Below are positions 32,582 to 44,505 of a DNA stretch of 64,000 nt, piece after piece (within the stretch, counting starts at the first letter, position 1; each line of letters starts with the position of its first letter). The translations under genes were made by a program, and so were the position numbers. This DNA comes from Ampelomyces quisqualis. Its lineage: Eukaryota > Ascomycota > Dothideomycetes > Pleosporales > Phaeosphaeriaceae. The notes below the pieces were generated by a model that saw nothing but the letters and a program-made list of their open reading frames with translations, did not search any database and was not told the origin of the DNA. The stretch covers positions 2,728,001 through 2,792,000 of the forward strand of contig JAGTXZ010000003.1 of assembly GCA_018398575.1 (NCBI GenBank). The letters are read 5' to 3'.

Positions 32582-33587
32582 TTGTCATGTCATCGTCTCA
32601 CTCATACAGCGGAGTGTGTGCGCGCACACCAAAAGCGTGGAGAATACAAGCGCGGTGTGACGGGCCCGCTTTGAACGTACGGTATGACGGTTTCTCGAAC
32701 GGCTGGCGATTGGATACGTTCACAGCCACAATCGTTCTACTCGCAGGAAGCCCAAGCTACGATGAGCTGCTAGCATTCCTACTCGGTAGTAACATGACTA
32801 GTAATGTTAGTATCCCGGGACCCGGACTACAATTGTGCAACGTGGGGAGCAAGGAACATGGCATTTATGTGCACCGCTCCTTTCTAGCAGATTCGCGACA
32901 AGATGGATTTCTGATTGGTCGAACACACGGTACAAGCGGTGGCTTGAATGTTGGGGAACCACCCAGAGCGGTGAGGCTCGCTTCGTCTCTTGTTTCAATG
33001 TCAGCAATAATGCGAGCGTACAACCAGCATGTCGGTGGAGACATGGTCTCGAGCCACCACATCACTGCCAGTCTGCCAGTTCGAGACTTTGGCTGTGCTG
33101 GGAAGTGGAGCCATGATTGTGTTGTAATGCTCTTTCTGATTTCTCAGTCAAATCACATCGATCGGGAGGCTCTCCTACACAACGCGCATGTCAGCACAAA
33201 CTCCTTCGCGTTCTCTGGAGTACATTCCCTTGTCTAGTTCGATGCGACTTGCGCGTTCGGTACAGCCACACAAGATCCTCACCGTCTTGCATCTCGCAAC
33301 AAATGCGCAGCCATCACCTTGTGCTGCATGACGCACAAACTACCATGGCTGCAAACTCTAGCGTAGGATGTACCCTTGCCAAAGGCTTGTACGCCGCTGT
33401 GGCACGATGCGCAGTAGAATGAAAGAACGCATAAAGTACCAGGCGACCCACATCCTTTCAGCCTTATAGCTATCGATCGATCTCAGCCTCGATCAAGAAG
33501 TACGCGACTCAACCGAGGAACGATCTGCCTGTCTTTGAGCATCCTTTGGGCACAATTGCTGCGACATCCAGAATTTGGAGCTCGAAC
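32582..33587. other. Intergenic region with one long but unsupported frame
   Basis: A frame from 32587 to 33237 is open for 217 codons directly after the RIC1 stop. Other frames on both strands are open over the same bases and the predicted protein resembles nothing I know. I treat it as 3' flank of RIC1 and promoter of the next gene. Confidence 0.35.
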
Positions 33588-36032
33588 ATGACAGCCCCTC
33601 CGCCAACGCGCATGCCCGCACCCTTCCCTACCTATGCAAACTTCGCTTCCTCCTCCATCTTACCTGCATCAACTGTCGCACCTGATTCGCCCTTCTCTTG
33701 GCCCCCGATGCCGCCACATCAGGAATCGAGTGGTAAGCCAAGGTTTTTTCATGTTAAGGTATGCTAAGCAGATGCGCGCGACACGTGCGATGCCTTGGCC
33801 TGTTGGCGCGTGTCTGGGACGAGGCTGGAATGTCGCGAATGCTTTTGGACATTGCAGTCCCAACGTCACGCATCTATCGTATACAGAACGCGAATGAAGT
33901 ACTAGATCGCGACTCCAACATATCCGCTAACCTGATCGACTCCAGTTCCTCTGCCACCAAGAACACCGAAGGGCCCCTCCGTATCGGCCAATGAGGAGTC
34001 AGCCAACGATGGTGGCCTTATTTTTATCACCGGCGGTACCCCTGCAGACTTCAAGTCGAAGAAGGTCATGACCACTGTACGGAGGAAGGCCATGGACGCT
34101 TTCTTGAAAGGCGAGGGAAAGTCGAACAAAAAATCGAAGAGCCCAACGGTCAGGTCAAGATTCAGCAGTGTCGCCAGCGTCGGCTCGGGCTCAAATAAGT
34201 CGAAGCTGAGTGAAGAAAGTCACGATGCATTCACCGATTTCTCGACTATTCCAACAACAGTGTCACACAGTGCAGGGAGCGTCGCGCGGACGAAGGCGAG
34301 TCCTCCAAACAGATCGTCCATTGCGCCAAGTAGCCACGACACCCATATTGAAGGCTCTGGAGCATTGTTCCAGCAAACTCGTGATCTCGTCCTGCCACCA
34401 GCGCCTATGTTTCTGCATTGCCAAAGGGGTGTCACAATCCCCTACGATACCCACACACCACCACCATTCGTATCCATTGGCAAGTCCTTGGACCCGTTCC
34501 GCACAATGTTCCAGTCCAGTCATCCAGGTGTCTCGGTAGAGGAGCTGAAGTTCCATTGCAATCGATACTTTGGAACAAGAGCGCTAGGGCGATACTGGAT
34601 TCCAACAGCTCTTAGCTATCCTCACACTTTTCTCGGTACCCTGTGTTTAGCCACCGCCTATCATGATGTGATACATGAGCAGCCGCTAGAAAGTGTGCAG
34701 ACCATTGCGCTCCGCCAAGAAGTCATCCATCTGGTTGGACGGAATATGCTGGATCCGGTGACTAGAGTATCCGATCATAACATCATGGCAATCATCCAGC
34801 TCATCATCAGCGAAGTAATTGGAAGAGAAGAGTCAGGCTTACGCTGGCACGAGGATGGCATTGAAAACATGATCCTGCAACGTGGTGGCCTAGCCGAGCT
34901 TGGTGTGAATGGACGACTTGCATCATCAATATCTTGGGTATCTCTCGCGACCTCTGTGTTGCGGGAAGAAAAGCCACGGGCCATGTATGCCGAATACTCT
35001 GCAGCCAATTCAACAAGACAGTACCGGCCAACGGCTACGCTACCAGAATCACCAATCTACTGTCCACGAGCGTCATGGAAGACTATCCCTAAATCAAGAA
35101 GATGCACACCAGAAGCGCAGGATCTACTAAGCGACATTCGGACAATGATTGACATCCTTCTTCATGAGACAAGACTGAGTCGACGCAACTCGAACACCTT
35201 GATGGGATTGCATGAGAAGATCATCAATCCTGCCGAGTATCCACCTATATCTGAACTTTGCAAGACCAGGATTCTAACTCAGCATGACTACAAGTACGAA
35301 GCGATGCGTATCGCCGCCATCATTCAAGCAACAGCTATCATCCGACATATACCATTGTCGGCCGCCCTCGTACACGCAGCCAACTCAGTACATCAACAAG
35401 ACTTGTATAGATCGTCCGCCGCCGCCATGTCAAGCGAATCGCTCGTGTCGCCCTTGAACACGTACCCGGGACTTCCAGCAACAGATTCATCAACGTCACC
35501 ATCATATGCAGCCTCCGCGACTAGCCCTGCATTGATACGGCAGCAGTCGTATTTCCCAGCAGCCGACCAGCGCTCATCAATGTCCTCCCTAAACGCTCCC
35601 CGCCTATCCTTTTCCTCGACCACCAGCGCAGCACGACCCTCAATTTCCTCCACGCATACTGCGTCTTCGGACTATGTCTACTTCCCACAGCCACCTGCGC
35701 CCACACCAATTAACACCACGAACCTCCTCAGAGACCTTCGAAATACCATCGAAAACTCAAACATATCAGCATGCTGGTCTGACATGGCTGGCGTACTTCT
35801 CTGGATCGGCCTCGTCGTCGGCGCAGCAAGCAAGAAGAGTGAAAGCAAGATCCACAAGAAATACTTCTCGGCACTTACCATGCGCGCTGGGGTGATGTTG
35901 TGCTTTGAACATCCCGAAGCCATCAACGCCACGATGGTGCGGATGAGCCGAGTCGTCGAGGCTCTGGGTGCGGAGAAGAAAACACCCAGTGATGATGGAG
36001 GCAAGGGAAAGAAGAGGAAGACGTCGAAATGA
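33588..36032 (+). CDS. Fungal transcription-factor-domain protein (Fungal_trans_2 type) without visible zinc cluster
   Basis: Two exons, 33588-33732 and 33946-36032, joined in phase 1 with GTAAGC donor and CTAAC...CCAG acceptor, give 743 residues. The N-terminus is Pro-rich. Then comes the lead-in LIFITGGTPADFKSKKVM followed by a basic helix (TVRRKAMDAFLKG), common in regulators of this class. From about residue 190 there is a long helical domain (FHCNRYFGTRALGRYW; RQEVIHLVGRNMLDP; ENMILQRGGLAELG) typical of PF11951. The C-terminal region has a Ser-rich insert, then NISACWSDMAGVLLWIGLVVGAA. No Zn2Cys6 motif is present in either exon. The 213-nt intron is long and could hide a small exon. Probably a nuclear regulator; targets unknown. 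Confidence 0.82.
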
Positions 36033-36430
36033 TCTTGTCGCGTCATCTTACCCTTTTAGGGGCGCTTTGAAGGGGAGGAAATTTCTCCTGAAGAGTGGCG
36101 ACCGTTCGGAATATGCCAAGGTCGATTGAAAAGCCGTTGCAGCTCTGTGTGCAACGCATGCCAGAATGCTTTGGACACTTTCGCCATGGGGAGTCTTTTT
36201 GTTGCCTTCAATATACCACACGTATACACAGCAGTTGGAGGTTTGGCGTTAGTGGCCGGCTTTTACTTATACCCTTCTGTCGCTCCGTAAGTTAGCAATC
36301 GCAATCGCTCTTGGAACCATCACACAGAGCAGCAGCATATCCCAGATAATCCGCACACCATGTCCTCGATTCATCATGTCGTGTATGCCTAGCCTAGCAA
36401 AACAGCTTCCCCCCCCCCCTCTCAGTTCCT
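36033..36430. other. Convergent intergenic region
   Basis: 3' flanks of two genes, with a poly-C run near 36410; no gene seen. Confidence 0.4.
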
Positions 36431-36753
36431 TCACCCCTTGCTAACCTCCTTCACCGTGCCATCATCACCAACATGAATATTCAACCGATCAGGCTTGAAA
36501 TCCATCGTCTTCATGTCATCCGGTTTCAGCACGCGGTGCTCCTGAGGAAGATCGGTCTTGGCAAACGTCTGGAGCCGTGTTAGCGTGTTTCCATGTGTAT
36601 TCCCGTGGGCGTGACAGCGGGAGGGGAGGGAGAACCAACAGTCTCGTCGTGTTGCTCGCCAATCTTTTTGCCTGCGAGCTTGCTCAGCCAGTCGTCGCCG
36701 CTGCTGCTGGAGGAGGCGTCTTTGGACATGAGGCCTGGGACGACGAGGGGCAT
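36431..36753 (-). CDS. Peptidase inhibitor I78-family-like protein, small and intracellular
   Basis: Two exons, 36753-36640 and 36568-36431, joined in phase 0 across a 71-nt intron (donor GTTGGT, branch GCTAAC, acceptor TCCAG), give 83 residues. The C-terminal part LPQEHRVLKPDDMKTMDF, then PDRLNIHVGDDGTV, matches the I78 pattern (R.i.PG...T.D...dRLNv..d..g.i). Bacterial and fungal I78 proteins are small serine-protease (subtilase) inhibitors. The N-terminus MPLVVPGLMSKD has no signal peptide, so it likely acts inside the cell. In-frame upstream codons contain an Arg-rich stretch, so a mitochondrial presequence from an earlier start cannot be fully excluded. The donor GTTGGT is weak but phase and branch point are good. 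Confidence 0.88.
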
Positions 36754-37183
36754 GGTTGGTGGGCGGCGGGCAGGGCGTTTGGTGAGGGTGCGGAGTATGC
36801 TTGCTGAGTTGAGGGTGGGTGTGGGTGTGGTTGTCTTGGAGTGAGGACAGAAGGATGTGCAAGTACTTATGCAGAGGTTATGCGTCACCAAGATTTCCTT
36901 GAATGGTGGGCGTTTGGTGCTGTCAAGGCTGCAGTGTTAACGACTGACGCGTTGGAGGGGGGTGACGTCATCTGGTGTGGGGTTGGGGCTAGGGGTGCTG
37001 CTACCTTCCACTTGTGTGTGTTCATCCGAACTAGACTGTTCATCAATGTGCTGACCAAGGAGTTGTGATTTGCTTTTCTATACACCTAGATTTTTTGCCT
37101 GCTAGTTGGAGTAAGATAGCAGTGATGACGATGGCGAACTAATGTACATGCTCCAGAGAAGCTCGACAAGACACACGCTTTTG
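36754..37183. other. Intergenic region
   Basis: Upstream of the I78-like gene and downstream of the monooxygenase; no gene seen. Confidence 0.4.
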
Positions 37184-38533
37184 CTATTGCTTCTTCTTAT
37201 CCTCGCTCACCTCTTTATCCACATTCATAAACAGCTCAGGATAGACTGGCATCTCCCACTCAGACTTACTACTACCTACCATTCCAAGTGCCCATTGAGC
37301 GAGCCTGTGTAGCTGCAAACTCGACAAGACCCAAACAAGGACGTTCGCAATCTTGATGCCCAGCTTGGAGCTGGGGTAGAACTTGGTGCCTCCTCCAGGC
37401 AGCTTCTGATATATTTTGAGTGGCTGCCGCATGTTCTCGTGGTATGCTTGCAATGCAGCACCGACGTCGTCTCCGTGCCTCGCTAGTTCACCGGCCAAGA
37501 CATAGGATCCGATGAGCGAGAGCGTGGTGCCCATTCCAGTGAACGGTGTTGGACAGTACCCTGCATCGCCGAGGAGTACAACGCGACCGCTGTATAGCTT
37601 TGGCATGTGCACCTGTGCGAGTTCAGTTGCGTAGAAATCGTTCGTCGTCTTCAATCCGTCCAAGAATCTTCTGCAATCCCACCCTGCGTCATCGTACATC
37701 TCGGTCCACGCCTTCTTCATATGTTCGAGCGGCTGCTTCTGCACCACTCGCATCTTTTCGTGTCGCTCTTTGTTGTTCATTACGAAGAGGTAAATCTGGG
37801 TTTTTGAGCGATCGCCGCTTCGCGTCATGACCATTCGACTGTCGGTACCGAAGTAGATCCGAGCATCGTTGTCGTCGAATTCACGTGGAATCTCGTAGTA
37901 CGCTGCGTGGACGCCGATGCTCTGGAAGGCTTTCGCCTCAATGTCGGGACCAAATGTCGTGCGTCTGGTGCGCGAGCCCTGGCCATCTGCGCCAACAACG
38001 AGATCGTAGTACTCCTTTTGGCCGGTCGAAAAGGTCACAGCAACGCCCTCATCTGAATTTTCGATTTCTGTGACTGTTGTGTCGAACTTGTACGTGAGGC
38101 TTCCTTCATTTTCTCCTTGATCGTCAATTCTTTTGCGTTCTGCAATACTCCCATCGTAGAAGACTTGGACCATATTCCCACGCATTATCTCGTACTCATT
38201 TGTCAGGCTGTTGCCTTGGTGTGAGGAGTCATTGATACCAAGTCGCATCAATGATTTGCCCTTGTTGTCGACAAGTCTCATGCCGGTTTCGTGGACGCAT
38301 GCTTCCTTGAGGGCATCTAGAATGCCCAAACCTTTGGCGATGCGCACGCCTTCCGCTTTGAGATCGAGTTGTTGACCGCCAGTTCGTAGAGTATGATGAC
38401 GTTCTACGAGGGTAATTTTGTGTCTGGGATCGGCTTTGGTTAAGACTTGAGCAAACACAGGGCCAGCACACCCAGCGCCTATGATGAGGACGTTGAGGGG
38501 CGTACTGTTGGACGATTGTGGTGGAGCGCTCAT
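37184..38533 (-). CDS. FAD-dependent monooxygenase (PF01494 group, salicylate-hydroxylase/TetX-like)
   Basis: Single-exon protein of 449 residues starting MSAPPQSSNS; an ATG nine codons upstream is also in frame. The three flavoprotein hydroxylase signatures are present: the GAGCAGP dinucleotide loop (residues 19-25), the DG motif VVGADGQGSR (179-188) and the GD motif LLGDAGYCPTPFTGMGT (320-336). The C-terminus has a hydrophobic stretch (about 392-420) that could contact membranes. The class hydroxylates aromatic or polyketide substrates using NAD(P)H and O2; the substrate cannot be told from sequence. No secondary-metabolite core gene lies nearby. Confidence 0.92.
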   Translation of the reverse strand: MSAPPQSSNSTPLNVLIIGAGCAGPVFAQVLTKADPRHKITLVERHHTLRTGGQQLDLKAEGVRIAKGLGILDALKEACVHETGMRLVDNKGKSLMRLGINDSSHQGNSLTNEYEIMRGNMVQVFYDGSIAERKRIDDQGENEGSLTYKFDTTVTEIENSDEGVAVTFSTGQKEYYDLVVGADGQGSRTRRTTFGPDIEAKAFQSIGVHAAYYEIPREFDDNDARIYFGTDSRMVMTRSGDRSKTQIYLFVMNNKERHEKMRVVQKQPLEHMKKAWTEMYDDAGWDCRRFLDGLKTTNDFYATELAQVHMPKLYSGRVVLLGDAGYCPTPFTGMGTTLSLIGSYVLAGELARHGDDVGAALQAYHENMRQPLKIYQKLPGGGTKFYPSSKLGIKIANVLVWVLSSLQLHRLAQWALGMVGSSKSEWEMPVYPELFMNVDKEVSEDKKKQ

Positions 38534-39166
38534 GATTGAAAGATGATCGAGAAGCACCAACGGAGAAGCGGGGGGCCTTAATGTAGATTCAATCCAGCCA
38601 GGGAGACATGCGTATGCTTGTCAAGGCAGACGTAAATCTAACCCATGCCGCGCTTCATCAATTGCTGCAGATGTCCGCATCTCCTCCGACTGTTACATCG
38701 GAGACAATACGGATATCAATGCATGCACTCCGCACCGGCCGATGGATCGATAAGGTTTTAGACAAGGAAATCGTGCAGGGTTCGATACAAAGTAAGCATT
38801 GAATGACGCTGCGAAATATATTACTGCCTGCAAAGGTACCAATCGTGTGCATGCTGTGTCGAAATGGTGGCGTACAACGCATGCCGGTGATCATTCGTAC
38901 AACGTCTCCTGTCGAGTTTGCCGAGGCACAAGACCATCTCATGGTGGCGGATCAGGGTTGTTCGTCCCGTTGAAGCGCTGGGTAGAAATGGGTGACATGG
39001 TGAGTGAGGAAGGGTGACGAGGACGCATCATGTGATCGCAAGCGCATGGGAACCGCGTGGGCCGAACCGAACGCCAAGCAGGTCAGAGACTCGTCGCTTC
39101 GCAGCATCACCAACAAACCACTACCGTCCGTCTCGCAACCAAACATCCCCAACTCCAACCCCCAAG
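38534..39166. promoter_or_regulatory. Divergent intergenic region
   Basis: Upstream sequence of the monooxygenase (minus) and EMC5 (plus); probable promoters. No gene seen. Confidence 0.4.
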
Positions 39167-39657
39167 ATGGCTTTCCTAGGCACTGTCCTAAACACAGTCG
39201 GCGCCCTGTTCTTGACACATGCGTACGCATGTCCCACTTGAAGCTCTTGCTTTCATCTGTACAGCTACTAACCGCCCGTCACAGCGTCTACTCGGCCCAC
39301 GAACACACGACTGCATTCTCGTCCAACCCCCTCCCCACCGACATCACCCTCGAACTCCTCTTCTCCATCGTGTTCCTCTCTATTGGCATCGTCAGCTCCT
39401 CACAGCCCCTGCGCCCGATCCAGACCGCGAAATGGGCCGGCCAGATGTCGCGCGAGGGACGGCGGCCAGACGGCCAGTACACGCGCGAAGGTGAGGCAAT
39501 ATTGAGCGAGGGCGACCCGTATGCGTTCCTGGGACTTGACGGTGGCTTCGGGGAGGGCAAGACGGGTGCCAAGGGCGAGGGGAGGAGGGGGTTCTGGGAT
39601 GTCAAGGCGAAAAGGAGGGAGTACGAGGAGTGGGTGAGGAGCGGGAGTAAGCAGTAG
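39167..39657 (+). CDS. EMC5: ER membrane protein complex subunit 5 (EMC5/MMgT family)
   Basis: Two exons, 39167-39222 and 39285-39657 (phase 2, GTACGC...CACAG), give 142 residues. The N-terminus MAFLGTVLNTVGALFLTHA is the first membrane helix, followed by the family segment VYSAHEHT. A second helix (LELLFSIVFLSIGIVSSSQ) comes after PTDI. The cytosolic tail is polar, ending EEWVRSGSKQ. EMC5 is a core subunit of the EMC insertase, which places tail-anchored and multipass proteins in the ER membrane. The family was earlier described as a magnesium transporter (MMgT). Length and topology match. Confidence 0.93.
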
Positions 39658-39928
39658 ATGTTGCGGAGGAATGAGGGGAAGCTTGAGATTGCGCGCTTGA
39701 GCTTGATGGCCCAAGACGTGGCTTGTTCGGCGCTGGGTGCAAGAGATGGTGCCCTCGAGCAATAACCACGCCAGGGGCGAGAGAGTCCAATGTCATGATT
39801 CATTCTGGCCATGTCCACTCCCTACCGTACAGTACCAATACCCCATCAGCAACGCCCAAACCCAAACGCCTTGCTAGACCAAAGCACATCTCCCGTAAGC
39901 CCAAGACACGCCAAACACCAACCTCTCA

Positions 39929-40786
39929 TTACGCATCCCCCATCATCTTTTCCATCCTCTTCCCACAACCACTGACCTTACACGCCCAACACTCGACCTC
40001 CTTTCCCGCCATGGCCACCCCAACAGCCTCAACATCCTGACTCCTCCTTCTCGGCCCGGCATCATCGCCATGAACATCAAGCCCACTCACCCACCACACG
40101 CTCGCCGCCACAATGCGCATCACCACATCCACCTCAGCCTCGCTCCTAGCCGCATACACGAGCACAAACTCCTTGGGCACAAAGCGGCGACACCACCCTC
40201 CCCTGGCCAACGGATGCCGCTCGCCCCACCCGCGCTCCAACAAGAGCCGCGCGTCCGACGGGTGCAGCGTAAGATGCAGCGACCCATCCGAGGGATGGAC
40301 ATGGCATATTTCGCCGCCACACGTGCGCGTAATCGGCATGCAAGTAAACAAACCCGAGCTGTGTTTTTCGAAACAACTGGTGCGTTCGACGAGGCGGTTG
40401 CGTGGATCGCGCGCTAGATGGCGCAGGCTGGCGACGAGGCTTTGGTAGACGGTCGCATAGCTCTTTTGGGTTTGTTGGCGTTGTGGCGCGATGCCGGCGA
40501 CGAGGGGGCGGGGGCCTTTGCGGGGGGGGAGAGCGTCCGGCGAGGACAAGTAGCCCTGTTGGGGGCGGAAGTGGGGGGGCAGGGCGATGGGGCGGAGCGG
40601 GTCGCGCAGGCAGATGAGGGAGAGGAATTTGGTTTTGAGATAGCCCAGGGGGGTCGAGGGTGTGCCGCCTGGCCCGAGGGATATGAAGGCTTTGTAGTCG
40701 CGGTGGATGTAGAGGGCAAGGAGAGGGGGGAGGAGGAGCGTGAGGGCTGCAGTGAGGAAGTGGATGTGTGTTTCGGTGATGATCAT
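39929..40786 (-). CDS. Membrane-anchored protein with fungal luciferase-like domain (DUF5519 type)
   Basis: Single exon. From the ATG at 40786 it encodes 285 residues; in-frame ATGs at 40846 and 40873 would add 20 or 29. An N-terminal membrane helix (HFLTAALTLLLPPLLALYI) is followed by a linker. The conserved C-terminal domain has TCGGEICHVHPSDGSLHLTL, then RGWGERHPLA, then a strand-helix EFVLVYAARSEAEVDVV. This pattern matches the luciferase-domain family seen in many fungi, which despite its name has no shown light-emitting role there. The tail contains a CWACKVSGC motif that may bind metal. Function unknown. Confidence 0.83.
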   Translation of the reverse strand: MIITETHIHFLTAALTLLLPPLLALYIHRDYKAFISLGPGGTPSTPLGYLKTKFLSLICLRDPLRPIALPPHFRPQQGYLSSPDALPPRKGPRPLVAGIAPQRQQTQKSYATVYQSLVASLRHLARDPRNRLVERTSCFEKHSSGLFTCMPITRTCGGEICHVHPSDGSLHLTLHPSDARLLLERGWGERHPLARGGWCRRFVPKEFVLVYAARSEAEVDVVMRIVAASVWWVSGLDVHGDDAGPRRRSQDVEAVGVAMAGKEVECWACKVSGCGKRMEKMMGDA

Positions 40787-42718
40787 TGTTGGCGAGTAGC
40801 ATGGTACGGCGTGTGGTGTTGCACTGAGGTGCTTGTTGTCGACCATGGCTGACGCTGCCGGCGTAGTAGCCATTGAAAGTGTCCCCGAGGTATACGGTGT
40901 GAACGAGAAGGCAGCAAAGACCTTAAAACTCCCTTCTTGCAGCTCAAACCGCTGCCACGACCTGCGTACGTGGACTTTGAAGCGAATCGGTGTCTTCCGC
41001 GGACGCCAATGACGAGCAATTGACGACGCAAGCAAACCGAAAGGTCCTGCAATATCTCAACAGATCCCAAAAAAAGCCGAGTGCCTAAGACCTCTCGAAT
41101 CTACTGCTCGCCGACATCCATGTCCCGAACCTTATATACATGCCCCGACTCAGCAAGAAATCACCTGCTCCAATCTCCCTCCCAGCATTTCGTCAAAGAG
41201 CGTAGTCGGCCATTGGTACGCTTGTAACCACGTGCTAGCGCCCGTTCACGTTAGCTCCCGTTCGCTGGCAGCGCTGATTCGTCCACATGGTCCCTGTGAC
41301 GCAGCAGTAGCAGTGTTGATCTGCCCACAGAAACCTACTTTCTCAACTGCGAACTTCGTCACAATCAGCTGCTTTACATGACGCTGAGAGCCGCCCAAAC
41401 GGCCATGTGGCATGGTGGGCAGCTTTTCCCGCATGAGCAGACCAGTCTGTCTGCAGACGTCTTGCGGCACAGAGTACCATGTAGAATTCGGCAGCATGGC
41501 CCACGCGAACGAACGTCTTTCTACTCCGTACCGTTGGGATCGATTGCCAAGGTGTCTTGGTAGCTGATCTCAGGAGAGAGCATGGCCTAATGCCGCAAAA
41601 GTCCTATATCAGGATCTTTTCGCTCCTTGTGGCCGTTTTGGTCAGCTGCCCTTGATTCAATGGCTGCGAGTCGCAACACGTGGTTGGCTACGAAGGTGCG
41701 GAGACGCACTCGTACTCGCCAAGCATCGTCATGCTGGTACAGCGAGGTCGGCGACGAACGAAGAGCTTAAGTTCCTTGCATATCAAACGTTGTCTCTGTC
41801 CAGTAATGTGGCGCCGCACAGGATGTGGAGTGCAGGTGCAAGTAACGTCGTTGAGAGATATCCATTGTCTGCCTCTGGTACCTTACCTCGAGCCATTGCA
41901 CGGTACTTGGGAGATTTGGATGCATTTAGAGAGCAAGCTCATCAGGCTTTGTTTTGGATAACATTGCACATAGAACTAGTAATTCGATTCCAACACATGA
42001 ACCAACCGGTATATTATCGGAACATTTGAAAATAGTCGAAGAGGAGTACCCACTATCGAGTGCCTCGAAATAGTGCACATATCTCCTTTTTCGATCTCGT
42101 TCCGATACTCTCCATGCCTTGGTGCGATTGAGACAATAAGAGCCGCGTCTGTCAACAAATGAAGTCGGTGGCTTCTCGGTGACTTCGTATCGCAACTTGC
42201 AAGCATGAGCTTCTCATGGCTTCCCCACTTCCCGACCTCATGCTGGTGCTCCTCTTCTGCTCCATTTTGTCCTTCACCTCTCTAGACCCCAATTCCAGCC
42301 TAATGTTCTTGCTGGGCGCTTTGCATTAGTGTTGCCAGTCTATGAAGGTCTTTTGAGTGTAGAGGTAGGCCCACTTGAGTGCGGTCCAATGTAGATGGTC
42401 TCTTAGCTCCAGGCCTCAACGTCTATTGTCCAAATACGGGGCAATACCGGGCGTAATACTATTCGGTCGCAAATAGTCTCGAGAGGCAGGCCGTAACGGA
42501 TGACGCAATCAGCCTTACTGTTACGTAGGCCTCTGCTCACGCTACAGTTCGTATACTGTATCTCATTCCGTGGTGGACTGCGATCCCGTATGTTGCGGCT
42601 TGGTCTTGTAGGACACGACTCGGCCAATAGCCAACCCGCTTCTCGCTGCTCACTCGGGGGTGTATGTTTCGATACGATCGCCAGTTGCACCCCGAGCACT
42701 GCGCGCCCCTGAGTCAGC
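40787..42718. other. Long intergenic region
   Basis: About 1.9 kb with no supported gene. A TACTCCGTA motif lies at about 41521-41531. Frames are short and inconsistent. Confidence 0.4.
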
Positions 42719-43592
42719 TCATGACGGACCTGCAGCGTCACCAAATCCTGGGCTTGAGCCAAATCCGCGCCCACCGTCCTTTGCCGGTCCCTGGGGTTGA
42801 CGTATAGGCTTCTCTAATCCACCCGGCGTGCCAGGGCGACTGCCGTTGGCATCCTTCTTCGGGATATAGACAGAGCTGGGCTTCAGTGCGTATATAGGAT
42901 CGTAGAGCTGCCGAGCTGGAGCCGGCGCTCGTGCGGGAGATTGTTCGTTGCTCGACCGTGGCTGACTGTCGCGTCCACCTCGACCCTTCCCCTTGCCTCT
43001 GGTGGCTTTGCTGGGCGAATTGCTGGGCGGGCCTTCTGACGCGGCTGGAGCGCCGAAGATGCGTTCGCGAGCCTCAGCGTACTTGCGCTCCTTTTCTGCC
43101 CGTTCCCTTTGTGCGCGCTGCTTCCTCTCATCGAAGTCTGCCGCGGCTTTCTTGCGCCGCTCTTCCTCGCTGTCGTCGTCGTCGATGTTTAGGCCCGCCA
43201 TGTTTCGAGCGAGGACTTGTGGGGCGGGTTTGCGGGCGAGCATGGTGACTGTGGGCTTAAAGGGCGCTTGAACGGGGACTTGATTGCGCGCTTCGGGATA
43301 CCATTGGGGATCTGGGTTCTCGCTGTCCGTGTTCAGTCATCAGCTTTGGCGTGATGCTTGGCGTGGGGAGCACGTACGCAGACTCCCATATTTTCCGGTT
43401 CAGCTCGGCATGCTGGGCTTTGAGCTGGGCCTTTGACAGCTTCGGCGGTGGCAGATTCGCAGCGGGCTTGTCGTCGTCTTTCTACATGGAGTGAGATCAG
43501 GCGCATTTGTGCAGGAGGGGCAGACGTACATCGGCACTGGATTCCCAGTCGTCCTCCCAGGCGTCTGCAGGTTGTGTCTTTGGTGGTGGCAT
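42719..43592 (-). CDS. SUZ-domain RNA-binding protein
   Basis: Three exons, 43592-43530, 43481-43378 and 43322-42719, give 256 residues; introns are 48 and 55 nt. The N-terminus MPPPKTQPADAWEDDWES is acidic. Exon 2 has LPPPKLSKAQLKAQHAELNR. The SUZ domain is the charged helix ending YAEARERIFG (about residues 115-145), followed by a Gly/Arg-rich stretch and a SUZ-C-like tail with RQPQGP. SUZ domains bind RNA in proteins such as SZRD1 and R3H-domain proteins. Likely cytoplasmic and post-transcriptional in role. It is divergent from the next gene with 351 bp between ATGs. Confidence 0.9.
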
Positions 43593-43943
43593 GGTATTGC
43601 AAGCTACTCAACAGTGAACAGTGAGTGAAAAGCGGATTCTCGCTACCCAACAGCGCTCCAAATGTATCCGTAGTAGCTACGGGGTGATGGTGTGCCGGCG
43701 AGCCGTGACGGCAGGGTACATTTAGCGACGCACTGCCTGCCAGCGCCCGCAGCAGCGCGCGGGAACTAATTAAGCTAGCACCTGCCATGACATGGGTGCG
43801 CTCTACGGAGTACATTCACCATCACCTCGCGCCACCTGTTCGCTTTCACCTCCGCCGTGTCGCACTAACCTCCATGCACAGTATCTAGCCATGTCCGGTA
43901 CATCCGTCCTCTCACCCGCCCGACGCTCTCGCACCTCAACACC
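43593..43943. promoter_or_regulatory. Shared upstream region of the SUZ gene and its plus-strand neighbour
   Basis: A 351-bp divergent spacer with one TACGGAGTA motif near 43804. A candidate bidirectional promoter. Confidence 0.45.
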
Positions 43944-44505
43944 ATGTCCAACGCGAAGCGCAAGCGCGACCTGCTGACCCCACCCGCAGACAACGATGGC
44001 GATTCCACCATGCACTCCTCCGCCGACGAAGACGAAATGTTCCCCGACGAGGCGCTCTCCAACAACCCCGCCACCCCCATGCACGCCTCCATCGCCAACC
44101 TCGCCGCACCCTCGGAGCTCTCACCACCAAACTCCCAAGGCGGCCCGTCTAGCGTGCCCCGCGATACCACGACGCTCAGCTCCACGGTCAATGCTAACGG
44201 CAAGCGCCCGTTGTCGCTAGCTCAGACGGCGTCGAACTTGTCTGCCAACACGCACACGGACCCCGAGACGGGATATAGCTGGACGAAGCCCGAGGATCAG
44301 CCGGGGTGGGAGTGGAAGAACACGCGCGCACGGGAAGAGGAGAACAGGGCGCTGGACAGCATGGTTGATCTTGGTGCGCAGATCAAGTGTGCGTTGCTTC
44401 TTCCAAGTCGGGTACATGACAAGATGTGACGGACTGACTGACTTTTTTGTAGTGCGGTATGGCGACCCGCTCGACCCGAGCGTACCTGCGAAGTCGAAGC
44501 CTTGA
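43944..44505 (+). CDS. Conserved hypothetical acidic protein, two exons
   Basis: Exons 43944-44388 and 44453-44505 (phase 1, donor GTGCGT, branch CTGAC, acceptor TTGTAG) give 165 residues. It starts MSNAKRKRDLLTPPADNDGD, with a basic patch that could be a nuclear signal. A Ser/Asn-rich region follows, then a more ordered C-terminus (GYSWTKPEDQPGWEWKNTRA; YGDPLDPSVPAKSKP). The Trp-rich, charged C-terminal motif looks conserved, but I cannot name the family. Another ATG upstream (43892) is out of frame. Confidence 0.72.

Noticed and set aside
32587..33237. 217-codon plus-strand frame directly after RIC1
   Set aside because: No recognisable domain, overlapping open frames on both strands, and position suggests 3' UTR.
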